Assembly: GCA_902771725.1 (NCBI GenBank)
Contig: CACXXT010000020.1
Coordinates: 1 to 64,000, forward strand
DNA: 64,000 nt
Direction of reading: 5' to 3'
DNA from: an uncultured Bacteroidales bacterium
GTDB taxonomy: Bacteria; Bacteroidota; Bacteroidia; Bacteroidales; Bacteroidaceae
Each line of letters opens with the position of its first letter. The stretch's first letter is position 1. The position numbers and the translations under genes are program-made. The notes below the pieces were generated by a model, which saw nothing but the letters and a program-made list of their open reading frames with translations, searched no databases and had not been told where the DNA came from. This document shows positions 25,747-34,457 of the stretch, piece after piece.

Positions 25747-25869
25747 AAAATGAGGGAAAAGTGGCAGGCGGATGGGGAAATAAAAAGATTTTGCAGACAA
25801 AGAAGAGGGATTATTAGGAGTTGAATGATATTTTAGGGGCTGAGTGGAACGGTTTTAAATATAATGTAG

Positions 25870-25877
25870 TATATTTG
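25870..25877 (+). promoter_or_regulatory. -7 box for the esterase gene
   Basis: TATATTTG, 43 bases before the ATG at 25920. No clear -33 box. Confidence 0.55.
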
Positions 25878-25919
25878 CGGCCAGAAAGTAACTTTTAACC
25901 CTAAATAAAACAGACAACA

Positions 25920-26768
25920 ATGAAGAAAGTTCTATTTTTACTGAGCCTGCTCGTCAGCACATCGACCTGGGCAGGGCGCATCGTGACGGACAGCATCCAG
26001 AGCAGCGTCCTCGGCGCTACCGTGAAGTACAATGTCTATCTGCCTTCGGGCTTCGAGCAGTCGCAGGATCTGCTGCCTGTGGTCTATCTCCTGCACGGAT
26101 TGACCGACACATACACCGCCTGGGAGCAGAAAGGCGGCATGAAGGATATCACCGATGAACTCATCGGAAGCGGCGAGGCTTGTCCGATGGTGATCATCAT
26201 GCCCAACGCTGGCGGTCCTGATGTGAACAACATCTGGAACGGATATTTCAACATGCCCGGCTGGTCGTACGAAGATTTCTTCTTTAATGAACTGATGCCC
26301 ACAGCAGAGAAGAAATATCGCTGCATCGGCGACAAGGAGCATCGAGCCGTGATGGGGCTCTCCATGGGAGGAGGCGGAAGCATCGGCTACAGCCAGCGCC
26401 ACCCAGACAAGTTCTCCAGCTGCTATGCCATGAGTCCCTGGCTGAACAGCGGCAGCGCACAACCGGGTCCCAACGGCGAGAAGACGAAGATGTTCTACAC
26501 GATGGAGGCCGTTCACGAGCACTCGGCACTGACCTTCATGGATAACGCCGACGATGCCACCAAGGAGCAACTGCGCACGGTGAAGTGGTTCCTGGACTGC
26601 GGCGACGACGACGGACTGCTGAACGACACATTCGAGTTCTACAAAAAGATGTGGCAGGCTCGCGTGAAGACTGAATTCCGCGTTCGCAACGGCGTGCACA
26701 ACTGGGAATACTGGCGTGCCTCGCTGCGTCAGTCGCTACCCTTCGCATCGAGAAACTTCGCAAAGTAA
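25920..26768 (+). CDS. Secreted alpha/beta-hydrolase esterase (CE1-like)
   Basis: A 282-residue exported enzyme with signal peptide MKKVLFLLSLLVSTSTWA. It has the alpha/beta-hydrolase core of the putative esterase family: oxyanion region LLHGLTDTYTAW, nucleophile elbow GLSMGG with Ser148, an acid in DCGDDDG (about 226-231) and the catalytic His260 in GVHNWEYW. This set is typical of feruloyl / acetyl esterases (CE1) and of S-formylglutathione hydrolase-like enzymes; export favours a carbohydrate esterase that strips acyl groups from plant polysaccharides. It is monocistronic with promoter and terminator. Confidence 0.85.
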   Translation: MKKVLFLLSLLVSTSTWAGRIVTDSIQSSVLGATVKYNVYLPSGFEQSQDLLPVVYLLHGLTDTYTAWEQKGGMKDITDELIGSGEACPMVIIMPNAGGPDVNNIWNGYFNMPGWSYEDFFFNELMPTAEKKYRCIGDKEHRAVMGLSMGGGGSIGYSQRHPDKFSSCYAMSPWLNSGSAQPGPNGEKTKMFYTMEAVHEHSALTFMDNADDATKEQLRTVKWFLDCGDDDGLLNDTFEFYKKMWQARVKTEFRVRNGVHNWEYWRASLRQSLPFASRNFAK

Positions 26769-26827
26769 GGGAACTGCCCTAAGTAAAGGTGAGCCCTGTC
26801 AGTTAGCAGATTCCCTTGAAAAGAGAA

Positions 26828-26859
26828 ACGCCCCCGTCCAAGAATCTGGACGGGGGCGT
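26828..26859. terminator. Bidirectional terminator between esterase and membrane-protein genes
   Basis: Perfect 13-bp stem ACGCCCCCGTCCA / TGGACGGGGGCGT with a six-base loop, lying between convergent genes. Confidence 0.85.
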
Positions 26860-26887
26860 ATTGTTCTTGTATGTCTGAAGCTTTAGC

Positions 26888-27604
26888 TTACTGGACTTCC
26901 GTGTAGTCGGTGGATTCCACGACGACTTCGGGCTGGTTGTCAACCCTCAGAACCATATAAGCGAGCACCATCATAAAGTTGATGATGACATCAGCGAAGT
27001 AGATACCCACGCAGCAAGCGCAGAGACCAAGAATGGCAATACCGATGGCGGTGAGGCCGAGGAGGAAGAGATTCCAGAAGTTACCGCTGGTCATCTGCCA
27101 TGAGCGGGTGAAGGCTTCGCCAAAGCTGACGTTCTCGATGGCGACCAACATGGGAGCGAACATCAGGCGGACAGCCAGGAAAATACCAGGAAGGATGCAG
27201 AGGCAGGTACCCAAAGCCACGATGACACCGTAAACAATCTCCACGCAGAAGAACACGCACACCTGAACGAAATCCACCTTCAGGGCATCGCCGAGAGTGG
27301 TATAGGGACGGCCAATGGTGATGGCATTGTAGAGCATACGATAGACCACAAAGCCGAGGTAGGTCAGCAGCAGAATTCCTATAATCATCATCGGATAGTT
27401 GGTGGACAGAGCCTCACTCAGGGCACTTGCCACAGCCTGAGGATCGGGGTTCTGGCCGAGACCTGTCAGAATTGTGGTGTCATAACTGACTCCAAGGTTA
27501 CTGAAGATGCTCGTAATAATAGAGATGACGACAAACACGGGCCAGTGATTTACGGCGAGGTCCCACGCGCGGGAGACAATGTCTCCAATGACAATTTTCT
27601 TCAT
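26888..27604 (-). CDS. Polytopic membrane protein (glycerophosphodiester phosphodiesterase membrane-domain-like)
   Basis: A 238-residue integral membrane protein with about six hydrophobic helices: PVFVVISIITSIFSNLGV, MMIIGILLLTYLGFVVYRML, VCVFFCVEIVYGVIVALGTCLCILPGIFLAVRL, and LFLLGLTAIGIAILGLCACCVGIYFADVIINFMMVL. The pattern of a basic start, helix pairs and the segment LMFAPMLVAIENVSFGEAFTRSW resembles the membrane domain attached to glycerophosphodiester phosphodiesterases and DUF975-type proteins. No enzyme domain is attached. The Met of MKKIVIGDI is the natural start. Function unknown. Confidence 0.65.
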   Translation of the reverse strand: MKKIVIGDIVSRAWDLAVNHWPVFVVISIITSIFSNLGVSYDTTILTGLGQNPDPQAVASALSEALSTNYPMMIIGILLLTYLGFVVYRMLYNAITIGRPYTTLGDALKVDFVQVCVFFCVEIVYGVIVALGTCLCILPGIFLAVRLMFAPMLVAIENVSFGEAFTRSWQMTSGNFWNLFLLGLTAIGIAILGLCACCVGIYFADVIINFMMVLAYMVLRVDNQPEVVVESTDYTEVQ

Positions 27605-27685
27605 TTTTGTTGTTTGTTTTATGGAGTTAAACTTTGCTTTTCTATCTGTTTGACGTAGACCTGGTGAAGAAAGTTGCACAGTGGA

Positions 27686-27946
27686 TTAAATTTCCGGTCC
27701 CAGATGTACGAGATTGCGGACGATGCCCCATGCGAGAGCGATGCAGAGCATCACAAAAGCAGCTCGCGAAGAGATTTCCTTCTGCCACAACCACCACATT
27801 CCCACGAGGGGGGCTCCAATGGCGAGGCCGGGGTTCAGCCAGAAGGCTTCGACCACGTTACCATGCAACAATGCGAGCGCCATGCGCTGAGCACCGCAGA
27901 ACGGGCAGTCGAGTCCCGTGAGCCAATGTAGGGGGCAGGTGAGCAT
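27686..27946 (-). CDS. DUF2752 membrane protein
   Basis: An 86-residue protein with a Cys-rich start (MLTCPLHWLTGLDCPFCGAQRM; Cys14 and Cys17 in CPFCG), two to three hydrophobic helices and a typical DUF2752 length. The CPxCGxxR motif before the first helix is the family hallmark. Function is unknown. It precedes the six-helix protein gene by 81 bases on the same strand, and DUF2752 genes often neighbour such small membrane proteins. Confidence 0.8.
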   Translation of the reverse strand: MLTCPLHWLTGLDCPFCGAQRMALALLHGNVVEAFWLNPGLAIGAPLVGMWWLWQKEISSRAAFVMLCIALAWGIVRNLVHLGPEI

Positions 27947-27951
27947 GTTTT

Positions 27952-27995
27952 GAGTTTAGAGTTATTATTAAGTTTAGAGTTTAAAGTTTAGAGTT
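27952..27995. repeat. Degenerate GTTTAGA array
   Basis: GAGTTTAGA words recur with a 7-11 bp step over 44 bases, just upstream of the DUF2752 start. It is the reverse-complement type of the array at 10114-10155. Confidence 0.65.
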
Positions 27996-28071
27996 CCTAT
28001 GTATTTACAGATTTTCTGTTGCAAAACTACACTTTATTCACCAAATGACCAAATAGTAACCCAAAAATGTT

Positions 28072-29406
28072 TCAAAAATCTGCAGATTGTCGGGTTTCTG
28101 CCACGATTACGCCCGCCAGAGCGAGCAGAGAGACAAGGTTGGGAATGGCCATGAGGCCGTTGAGCAGGTCGGCAAGATTCCAGACCACCGTCAGCTGTAC
28201 CACAGCACCGGCGAAGATGGCACCCACGTAGAGCAACCTATATATAAATAGGTATCGCTTGCCGCTCAGATACTCCACAGCGCGCTCGCCGTAGTAGCTC
28301 CAGCCGAGGATGGTGGAGAAAGCGAAAGTGACGATGCCAAAGGTGAGCAGCGGTGCACCCACGACAGGGATCTTCTCGAACGCCATCTTGGTCAGAGCGC
28401 CACCATTGTGGTAGTCTATATCGGGATAGGCAATGATGCTCGAAACGAGTACCAAACCCGTGAGGGCACAGATGACAACGGTATCCCAGAAAGTGGCGGT
28501 GGAGGAGACCAGTGCCTGCCGTACTGGGCTCTTGGTCTGCGCTGCAGCTGCCACGATGGGGGCAGAACCCATGCCACTCTCGTTGGAGAAGAGGCCTCGG
28601 GCGATGCCGTAGCGGGCAGTCATCATGATGCTGGTACCGACGAACCCACCTCCGGCAGCCTCCGGCGAGAAGGCACTGCGGCAGATGAGGCAGAAGGCAT
28701 CCCAGACGTAGGAACCATTGACAAGCAGGATATAGATGCAGCCAAGTACATAGCACAGAGCCATCAGAGGAACAAAGGTGGTGCAAAAGCGGGCTATACC
28801 TTTGACGCCGAAGAGGATGACGAGGGCTGCAAACAGGGTGAGCACGGCTCCTGTCCATACGGTGGGAACACCATAGGTCTCGTAGCAAAGCAGGGAGATA
28901 GCATTGCTCTGAACGGTATTGCCTATGCCGAAAGCAGCGATGGCGGTGAGGACACAGAAGGCAACGGCCAGACTCTTCCATCCCAGGCCACGTTCCAGCG
29001 CATACATGGGACCTCCAAGCATGGTACCGTCGCTTGTGCGGACGCGGTACTTCACAGCCAGCAGTGCCTCGGAGTACTTGGTCGCAATACCAAGCACACC
29101 TGTAAGCCAGCACCACAGCACTGCACCAGGTCCACCCAGCGCCACAGCTGTAGCAACGCCGATGATGTTACCAGTACCGATGGTAGCTGCCAAGGATGTC
29201 GCCAGTGCTCCAAACTGACTGACATCACCCTCAGCACCCGAGTCTGGAGTGACCGAAAGGCGAATGGCATGGAAGATACGGCGCTGGGGAAAACGCAAGC
29301 GTACAGTCAGATAGAGGTGGGTACCCAGCAGCAGAAGAATCATCGGCCAGCCCCACAACTGGGAGGCGGCTTCGGCGATGAGGGCGTTCAGGTCTTGGAT
29401 TGTCAT
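28072..29406 (-). CDS. Alanine/glycine:cation symporter (AgcS family)
   Basis: A 444-residue inner-membrane carrier with about ten helices. Family signatures include SLAATIGTGNIIGVATAVALGGPGAVLW near residue 70-98, ATKYSEALLAVKYR and GGPMYALERGLGWKSLAV. These mark the sodium- or proton-coupled alanine/glycine importers. The start lies 12 bases after the luxS stop, so it is likely read from the same transcript as mtnN and luxS. Confidence 0.9.
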   Translation of the reverse strand: MTIQDLNALIAEAASQLWGWPMILLLLGTHLYLTVRLRFPQRRIFHAIRLSVTPDSGAEGDVSQFGALATSLAATIGTGNIIGVATAVALGGPGAVLWCWLTGVLGIATKYSEALLAVKYRVRTSDGTMLGGPMYALERGLGWKSLAVAFCVLTAIAAFGIGNTVQSNAISLLCYETYGVPTVWTGAVLTLFAALVILFGVKGIARFCTTFVPLMALCYVLGCIYILLVNGSYVWDAFCLICRSAFSPEAAGGGFVGTSIMMTARYGIARGLFSNESGMGSAPIVAAAAQTKSPVRQALVSSTATFWDTVVICALTGLVLVSSIIAYPDIDYHNGGALTKMAFEKIPVVGAPLLTFGIVTFAFSTILGWSYYGERAVEYLSGKRYLFIYRLLYVGAIFAGAVVQLTVVWNLADLLNGLMAIPNLVSLLALAGVIVAETRQSADF

Positions 29407-29418
29407 GCGAAAGGGGAG

Positions 29419-29913
29419 TTATGCATCGGCAAACACGCGGCCGTCGGCCAATGTAACCTGAAGTTGGGTGTACTCGCAGTGGAAGTCATTCTTCAGGCGG
29501 GCGAGGTAGCGTCGGCTTTCCCATTGGCACATGGGGAGGTCATGCAGCAGATAGTTGCCGCAGGTGGCGGGAGTCGTGGCAGGCACCTCTGTCTGGGTGA
29601 GAATCCACTCCAGGCACTGGATGGTCTGCTCACGCATATCCTGGACGGTGTATTTTCCCGTCATGACGATGTACATTCCCGTCAGACAGCCCATGGGACC
29701 AACATATACTACATCTTCCCTAACCCGGGAATTGCGGAACCACGTAGCCATCAGATGCTCAATGCTATGCATGGCTGCGGGGGCTACGGCAGGCTCCCTG
29801 TTGGGTTCGGTGATGCGGAGGTCAAAGGTGGTAAAGCCTTTGTCCTGCCTCGACACATAGATGCCAGGTTTCAGCTTCGTATGGTCGATGGTGAAACTTT
29901 GTATTACTTCCAT
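29419..29913 (-). CDS. luxS: S-ribosylhomocysteine lyase (AI-2 synthase)
   Basis: A 164-residue cytoplasmic metalloenzyme that splits S-ribosylhomocysteine into homocysteine and DPD, the precursor of the AI-2 signal. The metal site is complete: HSIEH with His49 and His53, and Cys118 in ATCGNYL; the catalytic Cys76 is in PMGCLTGMY. The length is standard. The Met of MEVIQSF was chosen because the longer frame adds ten residues outside the family. It lies 51 bases after mtnN, the enzyme of the preceding step. Confidence 0.96.
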   Translation of the reverse strand: MEVIQSFTIDHTKLKPGIYVSRQDKGFTTFDLRITEPNREPAVAPAAMHSIEHLMATWFRNSRVREDVVYVGPMGCLTGMYIVMTGKYTVQDMREQTIQCLEWILTQTEVPATTPATCGNYLLHDLPMCQWESRRYLARLKNDFHCEYTQLQVTLADGRVFADA

Positions 29914-29964
29914 TTTAGATAGAAAATTTTTACACGTTAACAACTAAACACGTTAACTTGTCCA

Positions 29965-30660
29965 CTATTCCTCGAAGGGCAGCACTGCGAACTGAGCAGG
30001 CAGGGATGCGAGGAAACGACGGGTGACCTCGAAGCTGTGGTCGGCCATCTCATCCCAGAAATTGAAGTACTGCTGCAGGTGCTGGTCTGCGCCTGGGGTG
30101 TCACTGAGAATTCGGAAACTGACGAATGGCACGGCATGTAGGAAGCATGTCTGCGCTATGGCAGCACTCTCCATGTCCACAGCCAGCGCTTCAGGGAACA
30201 GTGCCTTGATGCGGTCGAGCTGTTCACGGTCGCTGATGAACTGGTCGCCGGTGCAGATGAGACCCGGACGCGCCATCTTCGCCGCCTCCACCAATTCCGG
30301 CTCGGAACGGAAGCGGGCTGGCAACCCCTGCATTTGACCCGGTTCGCAACCGGGAATGGTGACATCGTGGTAGACCGTGGCAGTGCTGACAACGACATCC
30401 ATCACGTTCAGCGAGGCATCGATACCTCCGGCACATCCTGTGGAGACCACGCAGTCGGGGTGGTAGCGACGGATGAGCACCGTGGTACCCACGGCGGCAT
30501 TCACCTTTCCCATGCCACATTGCATGAGAATCAAAGTATTCTGCCCCAGGCTGCCGATGACAAACTCATAGTTGCCGTCGTGCTCCTGCCGGGCATCGGT
30601 GAGCAATGAAGTCAGTTGCTTGTGCTCCTTGGCCATTGCCGAAAGTACACCTAGAATCAT
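29965..30660 (-). CDS. mtnN: 5'-methylthioadenosine / S-adenosylhomocysteine nucleosidase
   Basis: A 231-residue cytoplasmic enzyme that removes adenine from S-adenosylhomocysteine and methylthioadenosine. Typical motifs: GVLSAMAKEH with the catalytic Glu12, MQCGMGKVNAA, STGCAGGID, and AVDMESAAIAQ, which holds the catalytic Asp and the ribose-binding Met-Glu. It is first in the group mtnN, luxS, AgcS carrier, so two consecutive steps of the activated methyl cycle are co-transcribed from the promoter at 30695-30725. Confidence 0.94.
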   Translation of the reverse strand: MILGVLSAMAKEHKQLTSLLTDARQEHDGNYEFVIGSLGQNTLILMQCGMGKVNAAVGTTVLIRRYHPDCVVSTGCAGGIDASLNVMDVVVSTATVYHDVTIPGCEPGQMQGLPARFRSEPELVEAAKMARPGLICTGDQFISDREQLDRIKALFPEALAVDMESAAIAQTCFLHAVPFVSFRILSDTPGADQHLQQYFNFWDEMADHSFEVTRRFLASLPAQFAVLPFEE

Positions 30661-30694
30661 AGCTGAAATCCTGTTTTATTTATGATTTGTGGGA

Positions 30695-30725
30695 CAAAGG
30701 TACGGCTTTTCGTCTGAATGACCAA
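30695..30725 (-). promoter_or_regulatory. Promoter of mtnN-luxS-AgcS
   Basis: Minus-strand TACCTTTG (30695-30702) and TTG (30723-30725) separated by 20 bases. Confidence 0.65.
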
Positions 30726-30735
30726 GAAATTGGGC

Positions 30736-30773
30736 AAAAAAAGAACCGCACCCCGTCCGGCGGAGTGCAGTTC
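30736..30773 (-). terminator. Rho-independent terminator of the small barrel gene
   Basis: Minus-strand stem GAACTGCACTCCG / CGGGGTGCGGTTC (two G-U pairs that would be mismatches on the plus strand) followed by seven T at 30736-30742, 34 bases after the stop. Confidence 0.85.
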
Positions 30774-30806
30774 GTATGCAATTGACTTAATAAAACTCTC
30801 TGTTTA

Positions 30807-31292
30807 TTAGAAGGTGTAGTAGAAACCTACGGTAACCAGCTGGTTGTTGGCATTCAGACCAAAGTGATTGTAATGATCCATGTGGCGGAAGCCGAGGTAA
30901 CCGGTTGTTCCGACGAAGCTAACGTGCTCATTGATGTTGAAAGCCACACCCGGACGGAAACCGATGTGCCACTGAGTATCTGCATCAGCATTGCCTACCT
31001 TGTGGCTGCCAAGACCGAAGCCACCATCCACGAAGAAGCTGGCGACACCTGCACGGGCGAAGGTGTAACGGGCAAACGGAGCCACGAGGATATCCTGGGT
31101 CTTCTGGTTGGCATAGAGGTAGCTGGCACCTGTATTGCCAAATGAGAAGCTGAGTTCCAGGCCAAGAGCCCACTTGCCGTCCATGTTCTCATACTTCTCG
31201 TAATCAAAACCGAGTGCGCCACCAACCCATACCTGGGCATTAGCTGTCAGGGAGGCTACTGCAAAAGCAGCCATAAGAAGAATCTTTTTCAT
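30807..31292 (-). CDS. Small outer-membrane beta-barrel protein
   Basis: A 161-residue exported protein (signal peptide MKKILLMAAFAVASLTANA) of alternating strands such as VWVGGALGFDYEK, WALGLELSFSFG, DILVAPFARYTF, WHIGFRPGVAFNI and LVTVGFYYTF. The terminal Phe and the repeated amphipathic strands fit an eight-strand OmpW/OmpX-like barrel. Ligand and role are unknown. It has its own promoter and terminator. Confidence 0.8.
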   Translation of the reverse strand: MKKILLMAAFAVASLTANAQVWVGGALGFDYEKYENMDGKWALGLELSFSFGNTGASYLYANQKTQDILVAPFARYTFARAGVASFFVDGGFGLGSHKVGNADADTQWHIGFRPGVAFNINEHVSFVGTTGYLGFRHMDHYNHFGLNANNQLVTVGFYYTF

Positions 31293-31380
31293 AATTTTCT
31301 GTGTCTTTTTATCACATTTTACCTTTCCTACTCTTTTCTGGGTTTTCGGAATCTCCCATTGTCCTATTTGTAAGACGGTG

Positions 31381-31411
31381 CAAAGGTACTGCCTTTCTAC
31401 AATACTGCCAA
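31381..31411 (-). promoter_or_regulatory. Promoter of the small barrel gene
   Basis: Minus-strand TACCTTTG (31381-31388) with a TTG at 31409-31411 after a 20-base spacer. The leader would be about 85 bases long. Confidence 0.6.
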
Positions 31412-31443
31412 TTTTATGCGTCTAAAACATAAAATCTGTGGAG

Positions 31444-31457
31444 TTATTGTACAATAA
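31444..31457. promoter_or_regulatory. Perfect 14-bp palindrome TTATTGTACAATAA
   Basis: A perfect palindrome about 33 bases upstream of the -33 box of the barrel gene. This is a plausible position for an operator, but only one copy was seen. Confidence 0.3.
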
Positions 31458-31469
31458 TCAGTACATATA

Positions 31470-31528
31470 GGGCTAAAAAGCCCATGTCCTACGACGAAAA
31501 ATAGAACATTTCTCGCCATAGGACATGG
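31470..31528 (-). terminator. Two hairpins after the CotH gene
   Basis: An inverted repeat CCATGTCCTA (31482-31491) / TAGGACATGG (31519-31528) with a 27-base loop lies next to GGGCT-AAAA-AGCCC at 31470-31483. The order on the minus strand suits termination of the CotH transcript, but there is no long T-run after them. Confidence 0.45.
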
Positions 31529-31553
31529 ATTTAGAGTATGTGACCGAAGAACG

Positions 31554-34376
31554 TCAACGGACGAGTTTACGTCCACCCCGGATAAAGATGCCGCGCGGCA
31601 TGGAGGGCGAGACCGTCACGCGACGGCCGGAGAGGTCATAGAGCACACTGCCCCCTTCACGTTGCTGTGCTGGTGCGGCCACGCCCACAGCTGTGGCATC
31701 GAAGTAGCGGTCGTAGGCTGCAGCTTCAACCTGAGTAAACGGCTTGCCGGCATCCCTGCAGGAGGCCACAGCGAGATCGGTGATGAAGGAACGTGCACCA
31801 GAATCCGAAGTAGCATCTATCTCGAAAGAGAAGGCGGTGCCTTTCTCCAGACGGATGAAGAAGTCCAGGGTCTGCGGTACCTTGCCGTCGGCTCCGTCGA
31901 TGGCTGCCGTGCCGTAGGCCTTTTCGAAAAGGAAGTCTTCCTGACGGCACTCCAGCTCTGAGCCCAGATAGCGGATGCGCATGTTCACGGGGTTGGCCTG
32001 CGCGCTTTTGTCGCGGACGATAGTCATGGTGCCGAAATAGATGCCGCTCTCGGGCGCTGTGAACACGATGGCCGGCGAAGCCTGATTGCCGTTGGAAGCT
32101 AGGGGATGGATGTTGCCGTTCTCCGAGATGAAGCAGTATTCGTCATTGGTGTACCACGCCTTGCCGTTGGCCGACTTGGCCTTGGAACTGTTGGCATCGA
32201 ATTTGGCGAACTTGGTGTAGGTGCCGGCAGCTACGTCATAACGATAGAAGCCCCACGGAGCATCGTCATTCTCGGCAAAGGCTGGAGCGGCAGTGGCCTT
32301 CGAGGCTCCCTCGGCAGTGCTGAAGAGGTGGTAGTTGCCTTCGGCATCGAAGTTGATGGGTTCTGCTGCCGGCTCAGTATTGCGGCTGTCCTCCACAGCC
32401 CTCCACGCGCGTTCCATATAATATATGTACGTGTGCGTGAGGTTGACGTTGAGCCGGCCTTGGGCGATGACGTCCTTGGCCTCAGCGATGATGGCAGCCA
32501 GTTTGTCCATGGCGGCTTTGCTGACTTGTCCGATGTCGGAACCCACGGTTTCCCCGGCCATCTGCTCTTCGTATTTGGAAATCTCGCTCTGAAGAGCGAC
32601 CGTGAAATCTCCGATATCCCATACCTCGTCCGAGTTGAAGTCATCCGGCGTGATGATCCACTGACGGTTGAGGCTGGTGGTGTTCTTCTCGTTATTCTCC
32701 CAGCAGATGAGCTTGGTGCCGGCATCGGCGCTGCCTCCAGAGACGTTGGCTGTGCGCGTGTACTTCTTGTTAATGATGTTGTAGTAGCTGGCTTCGTCGC
32801 TGGCTAGGACAATGCTCCACAGCTGCGCTTCGTCCTCGGTATTGGGCTGCACCAGGTTGAGCTGCGTGTTGAGTTCTCCGTCTGGTGCGTTCAGCGCCAG
32901 TCCGCTGGCACGATTGATGAACTGATAGGCATCGCCCACCTGCCTGATACTCCACTGCTGGGTGCGGCGTCCCTCATCCTTCGTCCACAGGTAAGCCAGG
33001 CTGCCTTCGGTCAGAGCCTCATTGGTCACGTCAAACAAGGTCTTGACGCCCACGCTTTGGATGCGGTAGAAATAGTTGATGTTTAGCTCGAACTCCCGTG
33101 CGTCGTCATCATAGGTGGCGGCTGCACGCAGGGGCAGTTCCTCATCGAGGTAGGCGAAGTGATTGGTCAGGAAATCCTTGAGATCCTTGATATACTCGGC
33201 ATAGGTGTTGTGCAGCACGTTCTCGTTGTACACCTTTGTGTTGATTCCGTACTTCTGGAAATTCAGCTCTGCTGACTGTGCGTTCAGTTCTGCCAGACTG
33301 TCTACGGCATGCTGCAAGTGACCCTCGATACCGGCGGCACGCAGTTCGTTGTAGCGACGCAAGATGAGTTGGCGGAACCAAGGGTCGCGCCACATACGCG
33401 TGAACCAGGAACGGCAGACACCGGAATTCAAGTCCACCACCATCTTGCGCGATGAGTCGCCCCAGCGGCTGTCGTTGCTGTAGGCTATATCGTAGTCCCA
33501 CAGCGGACCGAAGTACATCCGCTGGTCGTTGGGACGTTTATAGAGATAGGTGCTCCAGAAGCCGTCGTAGTTCGCACACATCTCCGTGCAGACGTACAAG
33601 TTGGCCAGAGAGACGGAATCCACCAACTTGCGATAACCCTTATCTGCATCCTTGTAGTCCTTGCCGAAGAGAGCACTTTCGAAGCGGTCCAGCCAAGCCT
33701 TCACGTAGTCAGCCTGCGCCGTGGACACCTTGCCGTCCTTAGGCTTGTGAATACGCACGGGCACACTCTTCAGAGTCGTTGTCACATACTTATGATCCTT
33801 CCATCCGTCGGCTTCGAGGAAGAAACCTTCGCTGGGCTCCTCACCTTCGGACAGCTCACCTGGAGTCTCGATGTCCAAGCGGCCGGACTCAACGTCGGGA
33901 TGATCGGTGATCTGGTAGTTACCGATGTACGTTCCGTTCAGCACCACGTCCACAAAGCGTGCACCAGGATTGAACTCCAGCCCGGCAAAGCGCCCCATGA
34001 TGTCGGTGGTCAGGGCGTTGCGGATCAGCGACTTGTCGTAGTGATTGGCCATCAGCACCCAATTCACGTCGGCCACTCCCTTGTCGCCCAGCAGGCTCAC
34101 AGGTTTGGTGAACTTCAGGCGGTAGGCTTTCTTCGTAGCACCGGCACCGCTGAAGGTGGAATTGCCGCGGCAACGGATTCTCATGCCGGAAATCACTTCC
34201 TGCTGTCCGCCGTCCACGATGGTGAACGAACCGCTGACGAAGGTCTTCTTACTGGTGACGGCCTCCGAACCGGAGGTCTGGATGTACACCGTCGGCAGAT
34301 TCGTCAGTTGTTTCTTTTGTGCGCTAATGGGCAGGCCCAGCAGCATCATCAGCAAATAGAGGTAAAGGCGTTTCAT
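31554..34376 (-). CDS. Secreted CotH-kinase-fold protein with ricin-like domain and C-terminal tail
   Basis: A 940-residue exported protein (signal peptide MKRLYLYLLMMLLGLPISA). Residues about 25-420 match the CotH family: IRCRGNSTF, YRLKFTKPVSLLG, WVLMANHYDKSLIRNAL, GTYIGNYQITDHP and a GPLWDYDIAYSND segment, which carries the metal-binding Asp of these atypical kinases. A ricin-like beta-trefoil with repeated QxW-type strands follows (about 470-570), then a helical stretch and a beta-sandwich. The end is the shared tail (YDLSGRRV, GGRKLVR). CotH in Bacillus phosphorylates spore-coat proteins; gut Bacteroidales copies are secreted and their substrates are unknown. Confidence 0.85.
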   Translation of the reverse strand: MKRLYLYLLMMLLGLPISAQKKQLTNLPTVYIQTSGSEAVTSKKTFVSGSFTIVDGGQQEVISGMRIRCRGNSTFSGAGATKKAYRLKFTKPVSLLGDKGVADVNWVLMANHYDKSLIRNALTTDIMGRFAGLEFNPGARFVDVVLNGTYIGNYQITDHPDVESGRLDIETPGELSEGEEPSEGFFLEADGWKDHKYVTTTLKSVPVRIHKPKDGKVSTAQADYVKAWLDRFESALFGKDYKDADKGYRKLVDSVSLANLYVCTEMCANYDGFWSTYLYKRPNDQRMYFGPLWDYDIAYSNDSRWGDSSRKMVVDLNSGVCRSWFTRMWRDPWFRQLILRRYNELRAAGIEGHLQHAVDSLAELNAQSAELNFQKYGINTKVYNENVLHNTYAEYIKDLKDFLTNHFAYLDEELPLRAAATYDDDAREFELNINYFYRIQSVGVKTLFDVTNEALTEGSLAYLWTKDEGRRTQQWSIRQVGDAYQFINRASGLALNAPDGELNTQLNLVQPNTEDEAQLWSIVLASDEASYYNIINKKYTRTANVSGGSADAGTKLICWENNEKNTTSLNRQWIITPDDFNSDEVWDIGDFTVALQSEISKYEEQMAGETVGSDIGQVSKAAMDKLAAIIAEAKDVIAQGRLNVNLTHTYIYYMERAWRAVEDSRNTEPAAEPINFDAEGNYHLFSTAEGASKATAAPAFAENDDAPWGFYRYDVAAGTYTKFAKFDANSSKAKSANGKAWYTNDEYCFISENGNIHPLASNGNQASPAIVFTAPESGIYFGTMTIVRDKSAQANPVNMRIRYLGSELECRQEDFLFEKAYGTAAIDGADGKVPQTLDFFIRLEKGTAFSFEIDATSDSGARSFITDLAVASCRDAGKPFTQVEAAAYDRYFDATAVGVAAPAQQREGGSVLYDLSGRRVTVSPSMPRGIFIRGGRKLVR

Positions 34377-34425
34377 AAGGTCTTTTTTTTTAGATTTTAA
34401 GTGATTTAGTTCCTTTTTGACGCTG

Positions 34426-34457
34426 CAAAGTTACCATTTTCCTTTGTTTCGACCAAA
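34426..34457 (-). promoter_or_regulatory. Promoter of the CotH gene
   Basis: Minus-strand TAACTTTG (34426-34433) and TTTG (34454-34457), spacer 20 bases. Confidence 0.65.
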
